DNA of 64,000 bases from an uncultured bacterium (GCA_905214625.1 CAJMMQ010000004.1:51034-115033); one strand, 5' to 3'. Shown: positions 26,952-36,813, numbered from the stretch's first letter. Notes: generated from the sequence alone by a model not told the origin. Program-made: numbers and translations.

Positions 26952-27822
26952 GCTATTAACGCTCGCGGCCATGCTTGCCTCCTCTGCGGCGGCATGTGCC
27001 CTGCCCTGCGGCAACGGGCCTGAAGACGGGACGGCGCTGCACGGCAGCCTCAACACAGGCAACGTATATGCCCCCGACACCATAAGGAACAACAAGATTA
27101 TAACCAACGCCCAGATGATAGGCATCGGGGCGGTGAACATTCTCGACACTTACCTCTCGCCCGAGAAGTATCGCGGCACCGAGCTGCGCTACATTTCACA
27201 CACGCTGCGCGAGCGCAGGGACAGCCGCTGGTCGCGCCTGATAGTACATCAGGGCAACATGTCCTACAGCGACAACCGCTCGGGCAACGGCGGCGAGATA
27301 GCCGGAGCCTACACGTTCAGCTACGGCGTACACTACAACTGGAACTTCTTCGACGGCAGCCTCAACGTCAAGGCCGGCGCACAGGCCGATGTCAACGTGG
27401 GCTTTCTCTACAACACGCGCAACAGCAACAACCCCGCGCAGGCACGCCTGTCGCTCAACATATCGCCGTCGGCAGCCGCCACATACCGCTTTCGCCTGTG
27501 GCAGCACAACTACTCGCTGCGCTATGAGCTTAGCGTTCCGCTCATTGGACTGATGTTCAGCCCCAACTACGGACAGTCGTACTATGAGATTTTCAGCCGC
27601 GGCAACTACGACCACAACATCGTGCCTACCACCTTCGGCAGCACGCCGTCGCTGCGCCAGATGCTCACCTTCGACTTCTCGCTCGGCCGCACCACCCTGC
27701 GCCTTGGCTACATGGGCGACTTCCAGCAGGCCAGGGTGAACAACCTGAAATATCATTCTTACTCTAACATGCTGCTCATCGGCATTGTCAGACAGTTCAA
27801 CATAACCAAAATAGTACCATGA
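26938..27822 (+). CDS. DUF3316-like secreted beta-barrel protein
   Basis: This 294-residue protein has a signal peptide (about 1-20) and little alpha-helical content. The segment NAQMIGIGAVNILDTYLSPEKYRGTELRYISHTLRER and many alternating aromatic/polar strands, ending LIGIVRQFNITKIV, resemble the DUF3316 family of Bacteroidota outer-membrane proteins. A barrel location is inferred. It starts inside the parC coding region and overlaps the S41 protease start by four bases (ATGA), so it is embedded in a four-gene unit. No enzymatic motif is seen. Confidence 0.7.
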   Translation: MKIIKLLTLAAMLASSAAACALPCGNGPEDGTALHGSLNTGNVYAPDTIRNNKIITNAQMIGIGAVNILDTYLSPEKYRGTELRYISHTLRERRDSRWSRLIVHQGNMSYSDNRSGNGGEIAGAYTFSYGVHYNWNFFDGSLNVKAGAQADVNVGFLYNTRNSNNPAQARLSLNISPSAAATYRFRLWQHNYSLRYELSVPLIGLMFSPNYGQSYYEIFSRGNYDHNIVPTTFGSTPSLRQMLTFDFSLGRTTLRLGYMGDFQQARVNNLKYHSYSNMLLIGIVRQFNITKIVP

Positions 27823-28832
27823 GAAGAGTATTAAACTTTCTGTTTCCGCTCATCGTGGCACTTGCCGCCGTGTCGTGTGTCGACGAAGAGGAATACAGCG
27901 ACGACCCGCGCGGCAACTTTGAGGCGCTCTGGAAGATAATGAACGAACACTATTGCTTCTTCGACTATAAGAACAGCGAGTACGGACTCGACTGGAACGA
28001 GGTGTATGCGCGCTACAGCCGGCAGATAGACGACGGCATGACGAGCACCCAGCTGTTTGAAGTATTGGGCAACATGCTCGGCGAACTGCGCGACGGACAC
28101 GTCAACATGTACGCCTCGTTCGACCAGTCGCGCTACTGGAGCTGGAAGGAAGACTATCCCGCCAACTTCAGCGACTCGCTGCAACGGCGCTATCTCGGCA
28201 CCGACTACAAGATTTCTTCGGGCATAAAATACCGCAAGCTCGACGACAACATAGGCTACATCTACTGCGGATCGTTCTCCAACGCGATAGGCAGCGGCAA
28301 CCTTAACGACATACTTATGGACCTCGCCACGTGCAACGCTCTCATCGTTGACGTGAGAGACAACGGCGGAGGAATGCTTACCTCGGCCGAAACCCTGGCG
28401 TCGCGCTTCACCGACGAGGAGATTCTCGTGGGCTACATGCAGCACAAGACAGGCCCCGGCCACAACGATTTCTCCGAACCGGAGGAGCAAAAGCTGAAGC
28501 CTTCGAGCGGACTCAGATGGCACAAGCCCGTGGCCGTGCTCACCAACAGGGCCGTGTTCAGCGCCGCCAACGAGTTTGTCAAGTATATGAAGTGCTGCCC
28601 CGGCGTAACCGTCATCGGCGACAAGACGGGCGGAGGCGCAGGCATGCCGTTCAGCAGCGAGCTGCCCAACGGGTGGTCGGTGCGCTTCAGCGCATGCCCC
28701 ATGTACGACCGCGACATGAACTGCACCGAGTTTGGCATTGAGCCAGACTATAACGTACAGCTCACCGACGGCGACTTTGCCAAGGGCTGCGACACAATAA
28801 TAGAATATGCACGCTACATCCTTAACCAATGA
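27819..28832 (+). CDS. S41-family (C-terminal processing type) serine protease, lipoprotein
   Basis: A 337-residue lipoprotein with signal peptide and lipobox AVSC (Cys about residue 20). The N-terminal helical domain (GNFEALWKIMNEHYCFFDYK, about 30-110) is typical of S41 proteases of Bacteroidota. The catalytic core has IGYIYCGSF, LIVDVRDNGGG (about 180), the nucleophile S248 in AVFSAANEF and the base K269 in IGDKTGGGAG. A PDZ domain is short or absent. It should cleave periplasmic or surface proteins at C-terminal regions. It overlaps both neighbours by four bases, so it is translated as part of the parC unit. Confidence 0.88.
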   Translation: MRRVLNFLFPLIVALAAVSCVDEEEYSDDPRGNFEALWKIMNEHYCFFDYKNSEYGLDWNEVYARYSRQIDDGMTSTQLFEVLGNMLGELRDGHVNMYASFDQSRYWSWKEDYPANFSDSLQRRYLGTDYKISSGIKYRKLDDNIGYIYCGSFSNAIGSGNLNDILMDLATCNALIVDVRDNGGGMLTSAETLASRFTDEEILVGYMQHKTGPGHNDFSEPEEQKLKPSSGLRWHKPVAVLTNRAVFSAANEFVKYMKCCPGVTVIGDKTGGGAGMPFSSELPNGWSVRFSACPMYDRDMNCTEFGIEPDYNVQLTDGDFAKGCDTIIEYARYILNQ

Positions 28833-29638
28833 ATAACAGCAACGCTTCTGACACAATAAGGCTCGACAACCTTACCATAGGCTACAAGACGCGCGACGGC
28901 ATACGCACCGTGGCAAAGGACATCAACGCTTCTATAAAGAGCGGCAAGCTGACATGCCTCGTCGGAACCAACGGCATAGGCAAGTCTACGCTGCTCAGAA
29001 CGCTGTCAGGCTTTCAGCCACGGCTTGGCGGAAACATTGTCATCAACGGCAGCGAACTATCTAAATACACACCGCGCGACCTCTCGCGCATCGTCAGCGT
29101 GGTACTTACGTCGAGGCCGTCGTCGATAAACTTCACCGTAGAGGAAATTGTGGCACTGGGCCGCACGCCGTACACCGGATTCTGGGGAACGCTCAACGAT
29201 GCCGACAAGGAGATTGTCAGCGAAAGCATCCAACTGGCCGGAATATCCCATCTGGCCAAGCGCAACGCCATGTCGCTAAGCGACGGAGAGCGTCAGAAAA
29301 TGATGATAGCCAAAGCACTTGCCCAGCAGACACCCGTGATAATGCTCGACGAGCCCACCGCCTTTCTCGACTATCCGAGCAAGGTGGAGACCATGCTCCT
29401 GCTTACACGTCTGTGCCGCGAGGAAGGCAAGACAATATTCATGTCGTCGCACGACCTCGAACTCGTCATTCAGCTTGCCGACATTCTTTGGGTTATGGAA
29501 CAGGGCGGCACCATATCTGTAGGCACGCCCAAGGCTCTTGCCGACGAGGGAACGCTCAGCCGCTTCATAGAGCGCACCGGCATAATGTTCGACAAAGAGG
29601 CGATGCGCATAACCGTATGCAAGAGCGGCACCGAATGA
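28829..29638 (+). CDS. ABC transporter ATP-binding protein, FecE/BtuD type, without adjacent permease
   Basis: A 269-residue ATPase with Walker A GTNGIGKSTLL (about 44), Q-loop region VVLTSRPSSINFTVEEIVALGRTPYTGFWG, signature LSDGERQKMMIAKAL (about 150), Walker B VIMLDEPTAFLD (about 170) and switch histidine SSHDLEL. The sequence after the Q-loop is characteristic of the iron-siderophore/cobalamin (FecCD/BtuCD) importers. No FecCD-type permease or binding protein lies next to it. It is the last gene of the overlapping parC unit, which is an odd home for an importer ATPase, and the permease must be elsewhere. Confidence 0.88.
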   Translation: MNNSNASDTIRLDNLTIGYKTRDGIRTVAKDINASIKSGKLTCLVGTNGIGKSTLLRTLSGFQPRLGGNIVINGSELSKYTPRDLSRIVSVVLTSRPSSINFTVEEIVALGRTPYTGFWGTLNDADKEIVSESIQLAGISHLAKRNAMSLSDGERQKMMIAKALAQQTPVIMLDEPTAFLDYPSKVETMLLLTRLCREEGKTIFMSSHDLELVIQLADILWVMEQGGTISVGTPKALADEGTLSRFIERTGIMFDKEAMRITVCKSGTE

Positions 29639-29794
29639 CATTTCTATAATGATACAAAAGCTGCTGGCATACACATGAGGATAAATATGTATGCTTTGCT
29701 TAAAAAACTCCAAGAATTTATATTTTTTGTACACACCTGTGGTAAGTCATGATTAATTATTAAATTTGCATCAGAAACATAAAGTTCATAAGCC

Positions 29795-30481
29795 ATGCAA
29801 TCCATACTTATCATAGAAGACGACAAAAGAGTGGCCGACCTGCTGAAAACCGGACTTGAGGAAAGCGGATACCATACTATGGTGGCATACGACGGGGTTA
29901 TGGGGCTGCGGCTGTTTGCATCCAACAGCTTCAACATTGTGCTTTCAGACGTTGTTCTTCCTAAGCTGGACGGTTTTGAACTTTGCAAGGAGATACGCAA
30001 GACCAATGCGTCGGTTCCAATACTCATGCTGACCGCCCTTGGCTCAACAAACGACAAGCTCGACGGCTTCGATGCCGGAGCCGACGACTACATGGTTAAG
30101 CCTTTCGACTTCCGTGAGCTAAACGCACGTATCAAGGCGCTGCTTAAGCGCAACACCAACATCACGACAGAACAGCCCGAAGAGCTGAAATATGCCGATC
30201 TGACGATAAGCCTCAAGAGAAAGGAAGTATGGCGAGACGGGGTAATGATAAAGCTATCGCCCAAAGAGTATAACCTGCTGCAATATCTCACCGAAAATGC
30301 CGAACGCGTGATAAGCCGCACGGAGATTGCGGAGAAAGTATGGAACACCCACGTCGACACGGGTACAAACTTCATCGATGTTTACATAAACTATCTCCGC
30401 AAGAAAGTTGACAAGGATTTTGCCGTCAAACTAATACACACAAGGCCGGGAATAGGCTTTATCTTCACCGACAAGCCATGA
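29795..30481 (+). CDS. OmpR-family response regulator
   Basis: This 228-residue two-domain regulator has a receiver domain (about 1-120) with the acidic pair ED/D near residues 8-10, the phospho-acceptor D52 in SDVVLPKLDGF, T/S in MLTAL and K in VKPFDF. A winged-helix DNA-binding domain (about 130-226) has ELKYADLTISLKRKEVWRDG and the recognition region EIAEKVWNTHVDTGTNFIDVYINYLRKKVD. It overlaps the histidine kinase start by four bases. OmpR-family proteins bind direct hexamers spaced about 11 bp. Such repeats occur at 32198-32236 upstream of mgtA, so that gene is the likely target. A TAAATTTGC box at 29761-29769 is its probable -7 element. Confidence 0.93.
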   Translation: MQSILIIEDDKRVADLLKTGLEESGYHTMVAYDGVMGLRLFASNSFNIVLSDVVLPKLDGFELCKEIRKTNASVPILMLTALGSTNDKLDGFDAGADDYMVKPFDFRELNARIKALLKRNTNITTEQPEELKYADLTISLKRKEVWRDGVMIKLSPKEYNLLQYLTENAERVISRTEIAEKVWNTHVDTGTNFIDVYINYLRKKVDKDFAVKLIHTRPGIGFIFTDKP

Positions 30482-31848
30482 AAATACGCACAGCCCTGAC
30501 ATTAAAGAACACATGCGCCACGGCAGCCGTTTTCCTGCTGTGCACAATATTAATATATATTGTCAGCGAACGTACCCGTAGCAAGACCTTCTTTCATGAC
30601 CTGAGAAGCGAAGCCATAACAAAGGCACATCTGTTCCTGCAGAACAAGGTTGACCCAAAGACAATGCAGGACATTTACCTTAACAACAAGGAATTTATCA
30701 ATGAAGTAGAGGTTGCCATTTACACGCCTGACTTCAAGATGCTGTATCACGATGCTGTGCAGAACGACATAATAAAGGAAAACCGCCAGATGATAAGCAG
30801 CATCCTGAACAAGAAGGAAATAGAGTTTTATATAGGCAAATATCAGGGCATAGGCATGCTCTACACCCTCAATGGCAAGAACTACATCGTAACGGCTGCC
30901 GCCTACGACGGCTACGGATATGCCAACTTGGCTAAACTGAAGAATGCGCTGCTCATCTTGTTCATCATAGGTTTAACCCTGCTGTTTGTGACAGGCTACA
31001 TACTTGCACGCACAGCCCTGCGCCCGATAAGGGAGATTGTAAAGGAAGCCGACATAATAACGGCGTCACAGATTTCAAGACGACTGCCCGTAAAGAACAG
31101 GAAAGACGAACTCGGCGAGCTTTCCACCACATTCAACGCCCTTCTGAACCGCCTCGAAATTTCGTTCAACGCACAAAAAATGTTCGTCAGCAACGTATCG
31201 CACGAGCTGAGAACTCCGCTTGCAGCCCTGATTGCCGAGCTCGACATAGCATCTCAGAAAGAACGCAGCTGCCAGCAATACCGCACAACAATACTAAACG
31301 CACTTAACGATGCAAGACGCATGACCAAACTGATTGACGGACTTCTGAATCTTGCCAAGGCCGACTATCAGCAGGAACAGATAAAGATGGAACACATACG
31401 CCTGGACGAACTGCTGCTCGACGTCAGAGAATTTATCCTGAGGGCACACCCTGACTACCATGTAGAAATAATCTTCGAGCAGGAAGAAGCCGAAGACGAC
31501 AGCCTGATAACCGTAAACGGCAACCATTATCTGCTGTCGATAGCATTCTCAAACCTCATCGAAAACAACTGCAAATATTCGGCCGACCATTCCTCGTTCA
31601 TACAAATATCCTATTGGGATAAATACGCTGTGGTACGCTGTTCTGACGACGGCATGGGAATGTCTGACACAGACAAGCAGCATCTTTTCAAGCTGTTCTA
31701 CCGCGGCGAACAGGAGAAGGTGGCAGAAGGCCACGGCATAGGCATGGCCCTTTCACAAAAGATTATACGTCTGCACAGAGGCGATATCGCCGTACATTCG
31801 GAAAAAGAAAAGGGCACAACCTTTATAGTTGAACTTCCGCATATATAA
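30478..31848 (+). CDS. Sensor histidine kinase partner of the OmpR-type regulator
   Basis: A 456-residue inner-membrane kinase. Two membrane helices (about 10-30 and 155-180) bracket a periplasmic sensor of about 125 residues. A HAMP segment (RTALRPIREIVKEADIITASQISRRLPV) follows, then the dimerisation domain with phospho-acceptor H242 in VSHELRTPLAAL. The ATPase domain has NLIENNCKYS (N box), CSDDGMGMSD (G1) and GHGIGMALSQKII (G2). It phosphorylates the regulator encoded upstream. The signal is unknown; the neighbouring Mg2+ P-type ATPase gene points to divalent cation or envelope stress, which is inference. Confidence 0.93.
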   Translation: MKIRTALTLKNTCATAAVFLLCTILIYIVSERTRSKTFFHDLRSEAITKAHLFLQNKVDPKTMQDIYLNNKEFINEVEVAIYTPDFKMLYHDAVQNDIIKENRQMISSILNKKEIEFYIGKYQGIGMLYTLNGKNYIVTAAAYDGYGYANLAKLKNALLILFIIGLTLLFVTGYILARTALRPIREIVKEADIITASQISRRLPVKNRKDELGELSTTFNALLNRLEISFNAQKMFVSNVSHELRTPLAALIAELDIASQKERSCQQYRTTILNALNDARRMTKLIDGLLNLAKADYQQEQIKMEHIRLDELLLDVREFILRAHPDYHVEIIFEQEEAEDDSLITVNGNHYLLSIAFSNLIENNCKYSADHSSFIQISYWDKYAVVRCSDDGMGMSDTDKQHLFKLFYRGEQEKVAEGHGIGMALSQKIIRLHRGDIAVHSEKEKGTTFIVELPHI

Positions 31849-32197
31849 CAACAACCTGCAAAGGACATAAGTCAAGCCCTTTGCTAATATCTGCCACACA
31901 GCCTTCGCTGTTGCCAGCCCGCATTTATAATTCCGTCATGAGCATGCAGCCGTCTTATTATTTCCTATTGTCGTCTGCTTTTTCGCAAACATAGTCCGTT
32001 ATGCCTGCAAAAAATCAGACAACAAGACGTTCAACAAAAAACACAATACAGCCGAATCCTTATAACGGTTTGGGTTAAATGGCATAAAGGCATGAAGATA
32101 TAATGCATAACAAGCGACCAAACAAGATTCGCCCTGCGGCAGCAGAACGGCAACAAGAAAGCCCTTATAACCAAATTAAAAATTTAATATAACTTTC
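31849..32197. other. Gene-free stretch between kinase and mgtA promoter region
   Basis: No reading frame with coding character is seen. Around 31977-32020 there are one or two weak resemblances to the 22-bp intergenic unit (TTTTTCGCAAAC and TGCAAAAAATC), too few to call an array. Confidence 0.5.
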
Positions 32198-32266
32198 TCT
32201 AATTATTTTCTAATACCGTTCTAATGACATTCTAACGGCATTACAGAAAAACATTTCCGACTTTTG
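32198..32266 (+). promoter_or_regulatory. Four direct TCTAA(T/C) hexamers at 11-bp spacing plus -7 box upstream of mgtA
   Basis: TCTAAT starts at 32198, 32209 and 32220, and TCTAAC at 32231, giving an exact 11-bp period. This is the geometry of OmpR/PhoB-family operators. A -7-like box GACTTTTGC lies at 32259-32267 with no TTTG -33 box, as expected for an activator-dependent promoter. The two-component system encoded 350 bases upstream is the obvious candidate regulator. Confidence 0.7.
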
Positions 32267-32311
32267 CGGCGCTAAAAACAATAGTATCAATCTAAAAAAC
32301 ACTGATACGCT

Positions 32312-34957
32312 ATGTGGAAAAAAACGCGCAAAATGAAATTAGAATTCAATGCCAAGAAGATTTTTATGGCATCAGAACTGCCTATGAGCTCTGTGTTCAA
32401 CTATTTCCAGACAGCCCCTCAAGGGCTGATTAATGAGGAAATAACCAAAAGACAATCGCTTTACGGAAGAAACGAAGTGGAGCATGAAAAGAAGATACAC
32501 CCGCTGACAATGTTCATAAAAGCTTTTATAAATCCATTCATCGGAGTGCTTACGGCGCTGATAATCATTTCGTATGTCCTTGATGTATATCTTGCCTCTC
32601 CCGAAGAAAAAGACTTCACGTCGATAGCTATAATAGCCTCGATGGTAATACTCAGCACCATCCTGCGCTTCTGGCAGGAATACAAGGCCAGCGTTTCGAG
32701 TGAGTCGTTACAAAATATGGTGACAAACACATGCACCGTAATAAGAGATAACGGCACTGAATACGAAACCTGTATATCGTCGCTCGTACCCGGAGATATA
32801 GTGAAACTGGCAGCCGGCGACATGATTCCGGCAGACATACGCATCATAGAGACGAAAGACCTCTTTGTAAACCAGAGCACACTGACAGGAGAATCAGAGT
32901 CAATAGAGAAAAGAGCGGAGGCAAGCGGAGGCGACAGCCGCGGGCGGAGCATAGTGGAACTTGAGAACATCTGCTTCATGGGCTCCAACGTCGTAAGCGG
33001 CTCTGCCACGGGCATCGTTGTGTCTACAGGCAACAACACGTATCTCGGCACCATAGCCAGGAGCATTGCCGGCCACCGTGCCTCTACCGCATTCGACAAA
33101 GGCATTGCCAAGGTGAGCATGCTGCTGATACGTTTCATGCTGATAATGGTTCCGTTTGTGTTCCTTATAAACGGCCTGACAAAGGGCGAATGGCTCGACG
33201 CCTTCCTCTTTGCGGTGTCTGTAGCCGTGGGCCTTACGCCCGAGATGCTTCCGATGATAGTAACGGTCAACCTGTCGAAGGGCGCAGTTGCCATGTCGCG
33301 CAAGAAGACTATTGTGAAAGACCTCAACGCCATACAGAACTTCGGGGCAATGAACATTCTGTGTACCGACAAGACAGGCACGCTGACCTGCGACCAGATT
33401 GTGCTCGAGAAGTATATAAACGCCGACGGCACAAGCGACAACAGCAGACGGATATTACGCCACGCCTACTTCAACAGCTTCTTCCAGACAGGACTGAAGA
33501 ACCTGATGGACAAGGCCATACTGTCGCACGTAAGAGAGCTTGAGATGGAGTCTGTCAGGGAGAGCTACAAGAAGGTTGACGAGATACCCTTCGACTTCAC
33601 GCGCCGCAGGATGTCGGTAGTGGTTGAAGACGTCAGCGGCAAGAGACAGATAATAACCAAGGGTGCCGTGGAGGAGATGATGCAGATATGCTCACACACA
33701 GAGGTTGACAACAGAGTGATGCCTTTTACGCCTGAATTAAAGGCTAAGGCATACGAGATAAGCAAGCGCATGAACCGTCAGGGACTGCGCGTGCTGGCCG
33801 TGGCGCACAAAAGTTTTTTGAGCAAAGAAAACAACTTTGCCGTTGAAGACGAAAACGGTATGGTGCTCATAGGCTTCCTGGCGTTTCTCGATCCGCCCAA
33901 GCAGTCGGCATCCAAGGCCGTCAGGCAGCTTCAGGCCCACGGAATAGAGGTGAAGGTGGTGTCGGGAGACAACGACGCCGTTGTGCGCACTATATCAAGA
34001 CAGGTGGGCATCGACACGACGAACGTGCTAACCGGCACAGAACTAAGCGCAATGAACGATGAAGAAAAGAAGGAGGCGGTGATTAGGACTAAGGTGTTTG
34101 CCAAAGTCACACCTATACAAAAAACCGAGATTATAGCCCTGCTGCAGACGCAGGGCAACACGGTGGGCTTTCTGGGCGACGGCATAAACGACGCGGCAGC
34201 GCTGCGTCAGTCGGACATCGGAATATCCGTTGACTCAGCCGTTGACATGGCCAAGGAGAGCGCAGACATAATCCTGCTCGAAAAAGACCTTATGGTTCTT
34301 GAGAATGGTGTCATTGAAGGGCGCAAAACCTTCGGTAACATAATCAAGTATGTGAAGATGACAGCCAGTTCCAACTTCGGCAACATGTTCAGCGTTTTGG
34401 CCGCAAGTGCTTTCCTGCCGTTCCTCCCTATGCTCTCGATACACCTGCTCGTACAGAATCTTCTGTATGACATGTCGCAGACCATGATACCGTTTGACCG
34501 GATGGACGACGACTATCTCAGAAAGCCTCGCAAATGGGATGCCTCCGACCTAAGCCGTTTCATGATACTCATAGGCCCCATAAGCTCTATATTCGACATC
34601 ACCACATATCTGCTCATGTGGTATGTGTTCGGCTGCAGCTTGCCCGGCGCCCAGTCGCTTTTCCAGTCGGGATGGTTCGTCGAAGGCCTGCTATCGCAGA
34701 CGCTTATCGTGCACATGATACGCACCAAGAAAATTCCGTTCATACAGAGCCGCGCATCATGGCCCGTAATGATCATTACACTTGTCATCATGGCCATAGG
34801 AATAGTTATACCCTTCACGCGCTTCGGGTCATACATCGGGCTTACTCCCCTGCCTCTGCCTTACTTTCCCTGGCTGGCGGCAACGCTCATAGCCTACTGC
34901 GCACTCACACAAGTAATAAAAAAATGGTATATCAGGCGGTTTAAGAGATGGCTCTGA
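32312..34957 (+). CDS. mgtA: Magnesium-importing P-type ATPase (type IIIB)
   Basis: An 881-residue P-type ATPase. It has a cation-ATPase N-terminal domain, an actuator motif VNQSTLTGESES (about 195), membrane motif VAVGLTPEMLPMIVTVNLSKGA typical of MgtA/MgtB, and phosphorylation site D353 in CTDKTGTLTCDQ. The hinge GFLGDGINDAAALRQSDIGISVDSAVDMAKESADIILLEKDL (about 610) and a C-terminal membrane block containing NLLYDMSQTMIPFDRMDDD follow. It imports Mg2+ across the inner membrane. The start is uncertain (Met 1, 8 or 19). It is preceded by a probable response-regulator site and followed after 4 bases by an outer-membrane protein gene. Confidence 0.95.
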   Translation: MWKKTRKMKLEFNAKKIFMASELPMSSVFNYFQTAPQGLINEEITKRQSLYGRNEVEHEKKIHPLTMFIKAFINPFIGVLTALIIISYVLDVYLASPEEKDFTSIAIIASMVILSTILRFWQEYKASVSSESLQNMVTNTCTVIRDNGTEYETCISSLVPGDIVKLAAGDMIPADIRIIETKDLFVNQSTLTGESESIEKRAEASGGDSRGRSIVELENICFMGSNVVSGSATGIVVSTGNNTYLGTIARSIAGHRASTAFDKGIAKVSMLLIRFMLIMVPFVFLINGLTKGEWLDAFLFAVSVAVGLTPEMLPMIVTVNLSKGAVAMSRKKTIVKDLNAIQNFGAMNILCTDKTGTLTCDQIVLEKYINADGTSDNSRRILRHAYFNSFFQTGLKNLMDKAILSHVRELEMESVRESYKKVDEIPFDFTRRRMSVVVEDVSGKRQIITKGAVEEMMQICSHTEVDNRVMPFTPELKAKAYEISKRMNRQGLRVLAVAHKSFLSKENNFAVEDENGMVLIGFLAFLDPPKQSASKAVRQLQAHGIEVKVVSGDNDAVVRTISRQVGIDTTNVLTGTELSAMNDEEKKEAVIRTKVFAKVTPIQKTEIIALLQTQGNTVGFLGDGINDAAALRQSDIGISVDSAVDMAKESADIILLEKDLMVLENGVIEGRKTFGNIIKYVKMTASSNFGNMFSVLAASAFLPFLPMLSIHLLVQNLLYDMSQTMIPFDRMDDDYLRKPRKWDASDLSRFMILIGPISSIFDITTYLLMWYVFGCSLPGAQSLFQSGWFVEGLLSQTLIVHMIRTKKIPFIQSRASWPVMIITLVIMAIGIVIPFTRFGSYIGLTPLPLPYFPWLAATLIAYCALTQVIKKWYIRRFKRWL

Positions 34958-34961
34958 GCAG

Positions 34962-36011
34962 ATGAACAAGATTGCATGCCTCATCATCGCGGCGGCGGCA
35001 TACGGCTGCTGCCGCGCCACGGCACAGGACATCAGCGCGCAACTTACAGCCGAGATGCAGGCTGACGCCGGGGGACATACCAATGTGTCGAGCCTGCTGC
35101 GCATTGACTGCATGCAGCCTTTATGCAAAGGCGTAAGGCTCGATATGGCTGTCATAAGCATAGCAAGGACGCGCGGCGGGGGCATAGACGGCAGCCGTCA
35201 GGGCTTCTCAAACATCGACGAGGACAACACCACGCTGGCTCCGGCCGTGGCCGGACTGACCTTAACATCGGGCGGCAACATGCTATTTGCCGGCATACGC
35301 AACATGAACGAAGACTACTTCACGTCGCACTTCATGTCTCTGTTCACCAACAGCTCGTGCGGCATATTCCCCACCATATCGGCCAACTACCGCATAGCCA
35401 ACTATCCGCTGGCATCCATGGGCATTCACTTCGAGCGGAAAATAAGGGAGCTGACCGTAATGGCATCGGTCTACAACGGCGAGGGATACAAGAGTTTTTC
35501 GGGCCGTCAGAATGTTTTCAGGCTTTGTCCTGAATCCGACGGACTGTTTTCAATATTATCCGTAAATTATCAAAACAATGGCAGCACTTTTAATATTGGA
35601 GCTAACCTGCATTATGGCAATAACGTGTCTTATGAGGAACTTGCAGGCACCGCGACGGCAGAAAAGGCGCAGAAAACGCAGAAAAAGACAGCAACAGGGG
35701 CTGTATGGGGATATGCCGAACTGATGGTTGCGCCGCGGATATGCGCCATCATGCAGTATTCGGCCAACCCGTCAAAGGGCGTCATCTGCCGGAGATATGC
35801 AGGCATAGGACTTGTAAGGACTATGCACAATGCCGAACTGGGCATATTTGCCGACCGCGCCGTGTATAAGGACGAAACCGAATGGGCGGTGGAACTTACG
35901 TGCCGGATAAACTGCTTAGGCAGGGGATATCTGCAGCCTGCGATACATCTAATAAAGAACTCTGACGGGGCTTACTGCGCAGGACTGCTGCGGATGAGCT
36001 ACACGATATGA
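34962..36011 (+). CDS. Outer-membrane porin-like protein linked to mgtA
   Basis: This 349-residue protein has a signal peptide (about 1-22, ending ATAQ) and extensive beta-strand pattern. Segments such as LTLTSGGNMLFAGIRNMNEDYFTSHFMSLFTNSSCGIFPTIS and VMASVYNGEGYKSFSGRQNVF resemble carbohydrate-selective (OprB-like) porins of Bacteroidota, but the protein is short for that family. It begins 4 bases after mgtA and so shares its transcript. A role in letting Mg2+ or a chelate through the outer membrane, upstream of MgtA, is a reasonable inference. The C-terminal strand ends in LLRMSYTI. Confidence 0.6.
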   Translation: MNKIACLIIAAAAYGCCRATAQDISAQLTAEMQADAGGHTNVSSLLRIDCMQPLCKGVRLDMAVISIARTRGGGIDGSRQGFSNIDEDNTTLAPAVAGLTLTSGGNMLFAGIRNMNEDYFTSHFMSLFTNSSCGIFPTISANYRIANYPLASMGIHFERKIRELTVMASVYNGEGYKSFSGRQNVFRLCPESDGLFSILSVNYQNNGSTFNIGANLHYGNNVSYEELAGTATAEKAQKTQKKTATGAVWGYAELMVAPRICAIMQYSANPSKGVICRRYAGIGLVRTMHNAELGIFADRAVYKDETEWAVELTCRINCLGRGYLQPAIHLIKNSDGAYCAGLLRMSYTI

Positions 36012-36248
36012 ACCGACGATGCTGACCGTGGCGGCGGAGCATGGCGGCTGTATAACGCCACGCATCATCAGCAGCATGTCAGCCACAAAAATGCGTGCCG
36101 TCGTGCATGCCTTAACTGCGAAAAAAACATACAAAACCTCAACCGGTTAACGCTTCCAGAATAGCGATGCTCATCACGGTTCAGCTTTTTGGCTAAAAAA
36201 CAGCCAAAATAAGCATTTTCAGTTAAGTCGTTGATATATTGCGCTTTA

Positions 36249-36402
36249 CATATTTTACTCCGTCAACCGGCAGCTTTAAAAAGTGAAAATCAGGCATTTT
36301 TTATGCCAAAAGCTATGCTTTTGCAACACAAAATGTGCCCTTTGGGCATTTAAAACGTATGCTTTCATGGCGCAAAAAGTGCCTGTTCTGCATCATTATT
36401 AC
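36249..36402. repeat. Array C of degenerate 22-bp intergenic units (7 units)
   Basis: Units start at 36249, 36271, 36293, 36315, 36337, 36359 and 36381; most have TTT or TTTT at unit positions 5-8. Related single units appear just upstream (about 36182). It lies in the 800-base gap between the porin-like gene and the DUF362 gene. The stretch after it (around 36484-36515, AGAAAAAACTTTTGTCCTGA) closely resembles 5276-5300 after array A, so the element may include a conserved tail. Confidence 0.75.
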
Positions 36403-36813
36403 GCCAAAACGCAAACAGATGTTAATAAAACTACATTCTATGCCCTACCCGTTTAACCTTCATTAACCTTCAATTTTCCAGATAAGAAAAAACTTTTGTC
36501 CTGATATTTTACTTACGGACATGCCGGCGGCAGCATAAATCTGCAACGCGAATGCAAGGGTCTGAAGCCGGCAGCGGCACGCATACGTAATCAGCCGGTG
36601 AGGCAGACTGATGTATGCCGTTATCGGTAAAAATGACGCAAAAATAGGCTTTTATGTAAAAATGGTACTTTTTTCTGTAATACGGATAGCGCGTCAACGG
36701 GACAATAAATATAACTTTGCAGAACAAAGAGCAGCCGGAGCATGCACGGCAGACTGGCATGCGGCGGCGCAACCGCTACCGGCAGGGACTGAAGAAACAA
36801 CAAATAACACTAT

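Noticed and set aside
32012..32311. An M-box type Mg2+ riboswitch in front of mgtA
   Set aside because: No conserved M-box core or multi-stem leader is visible; the clear signal is the four 11-bp hexamers.
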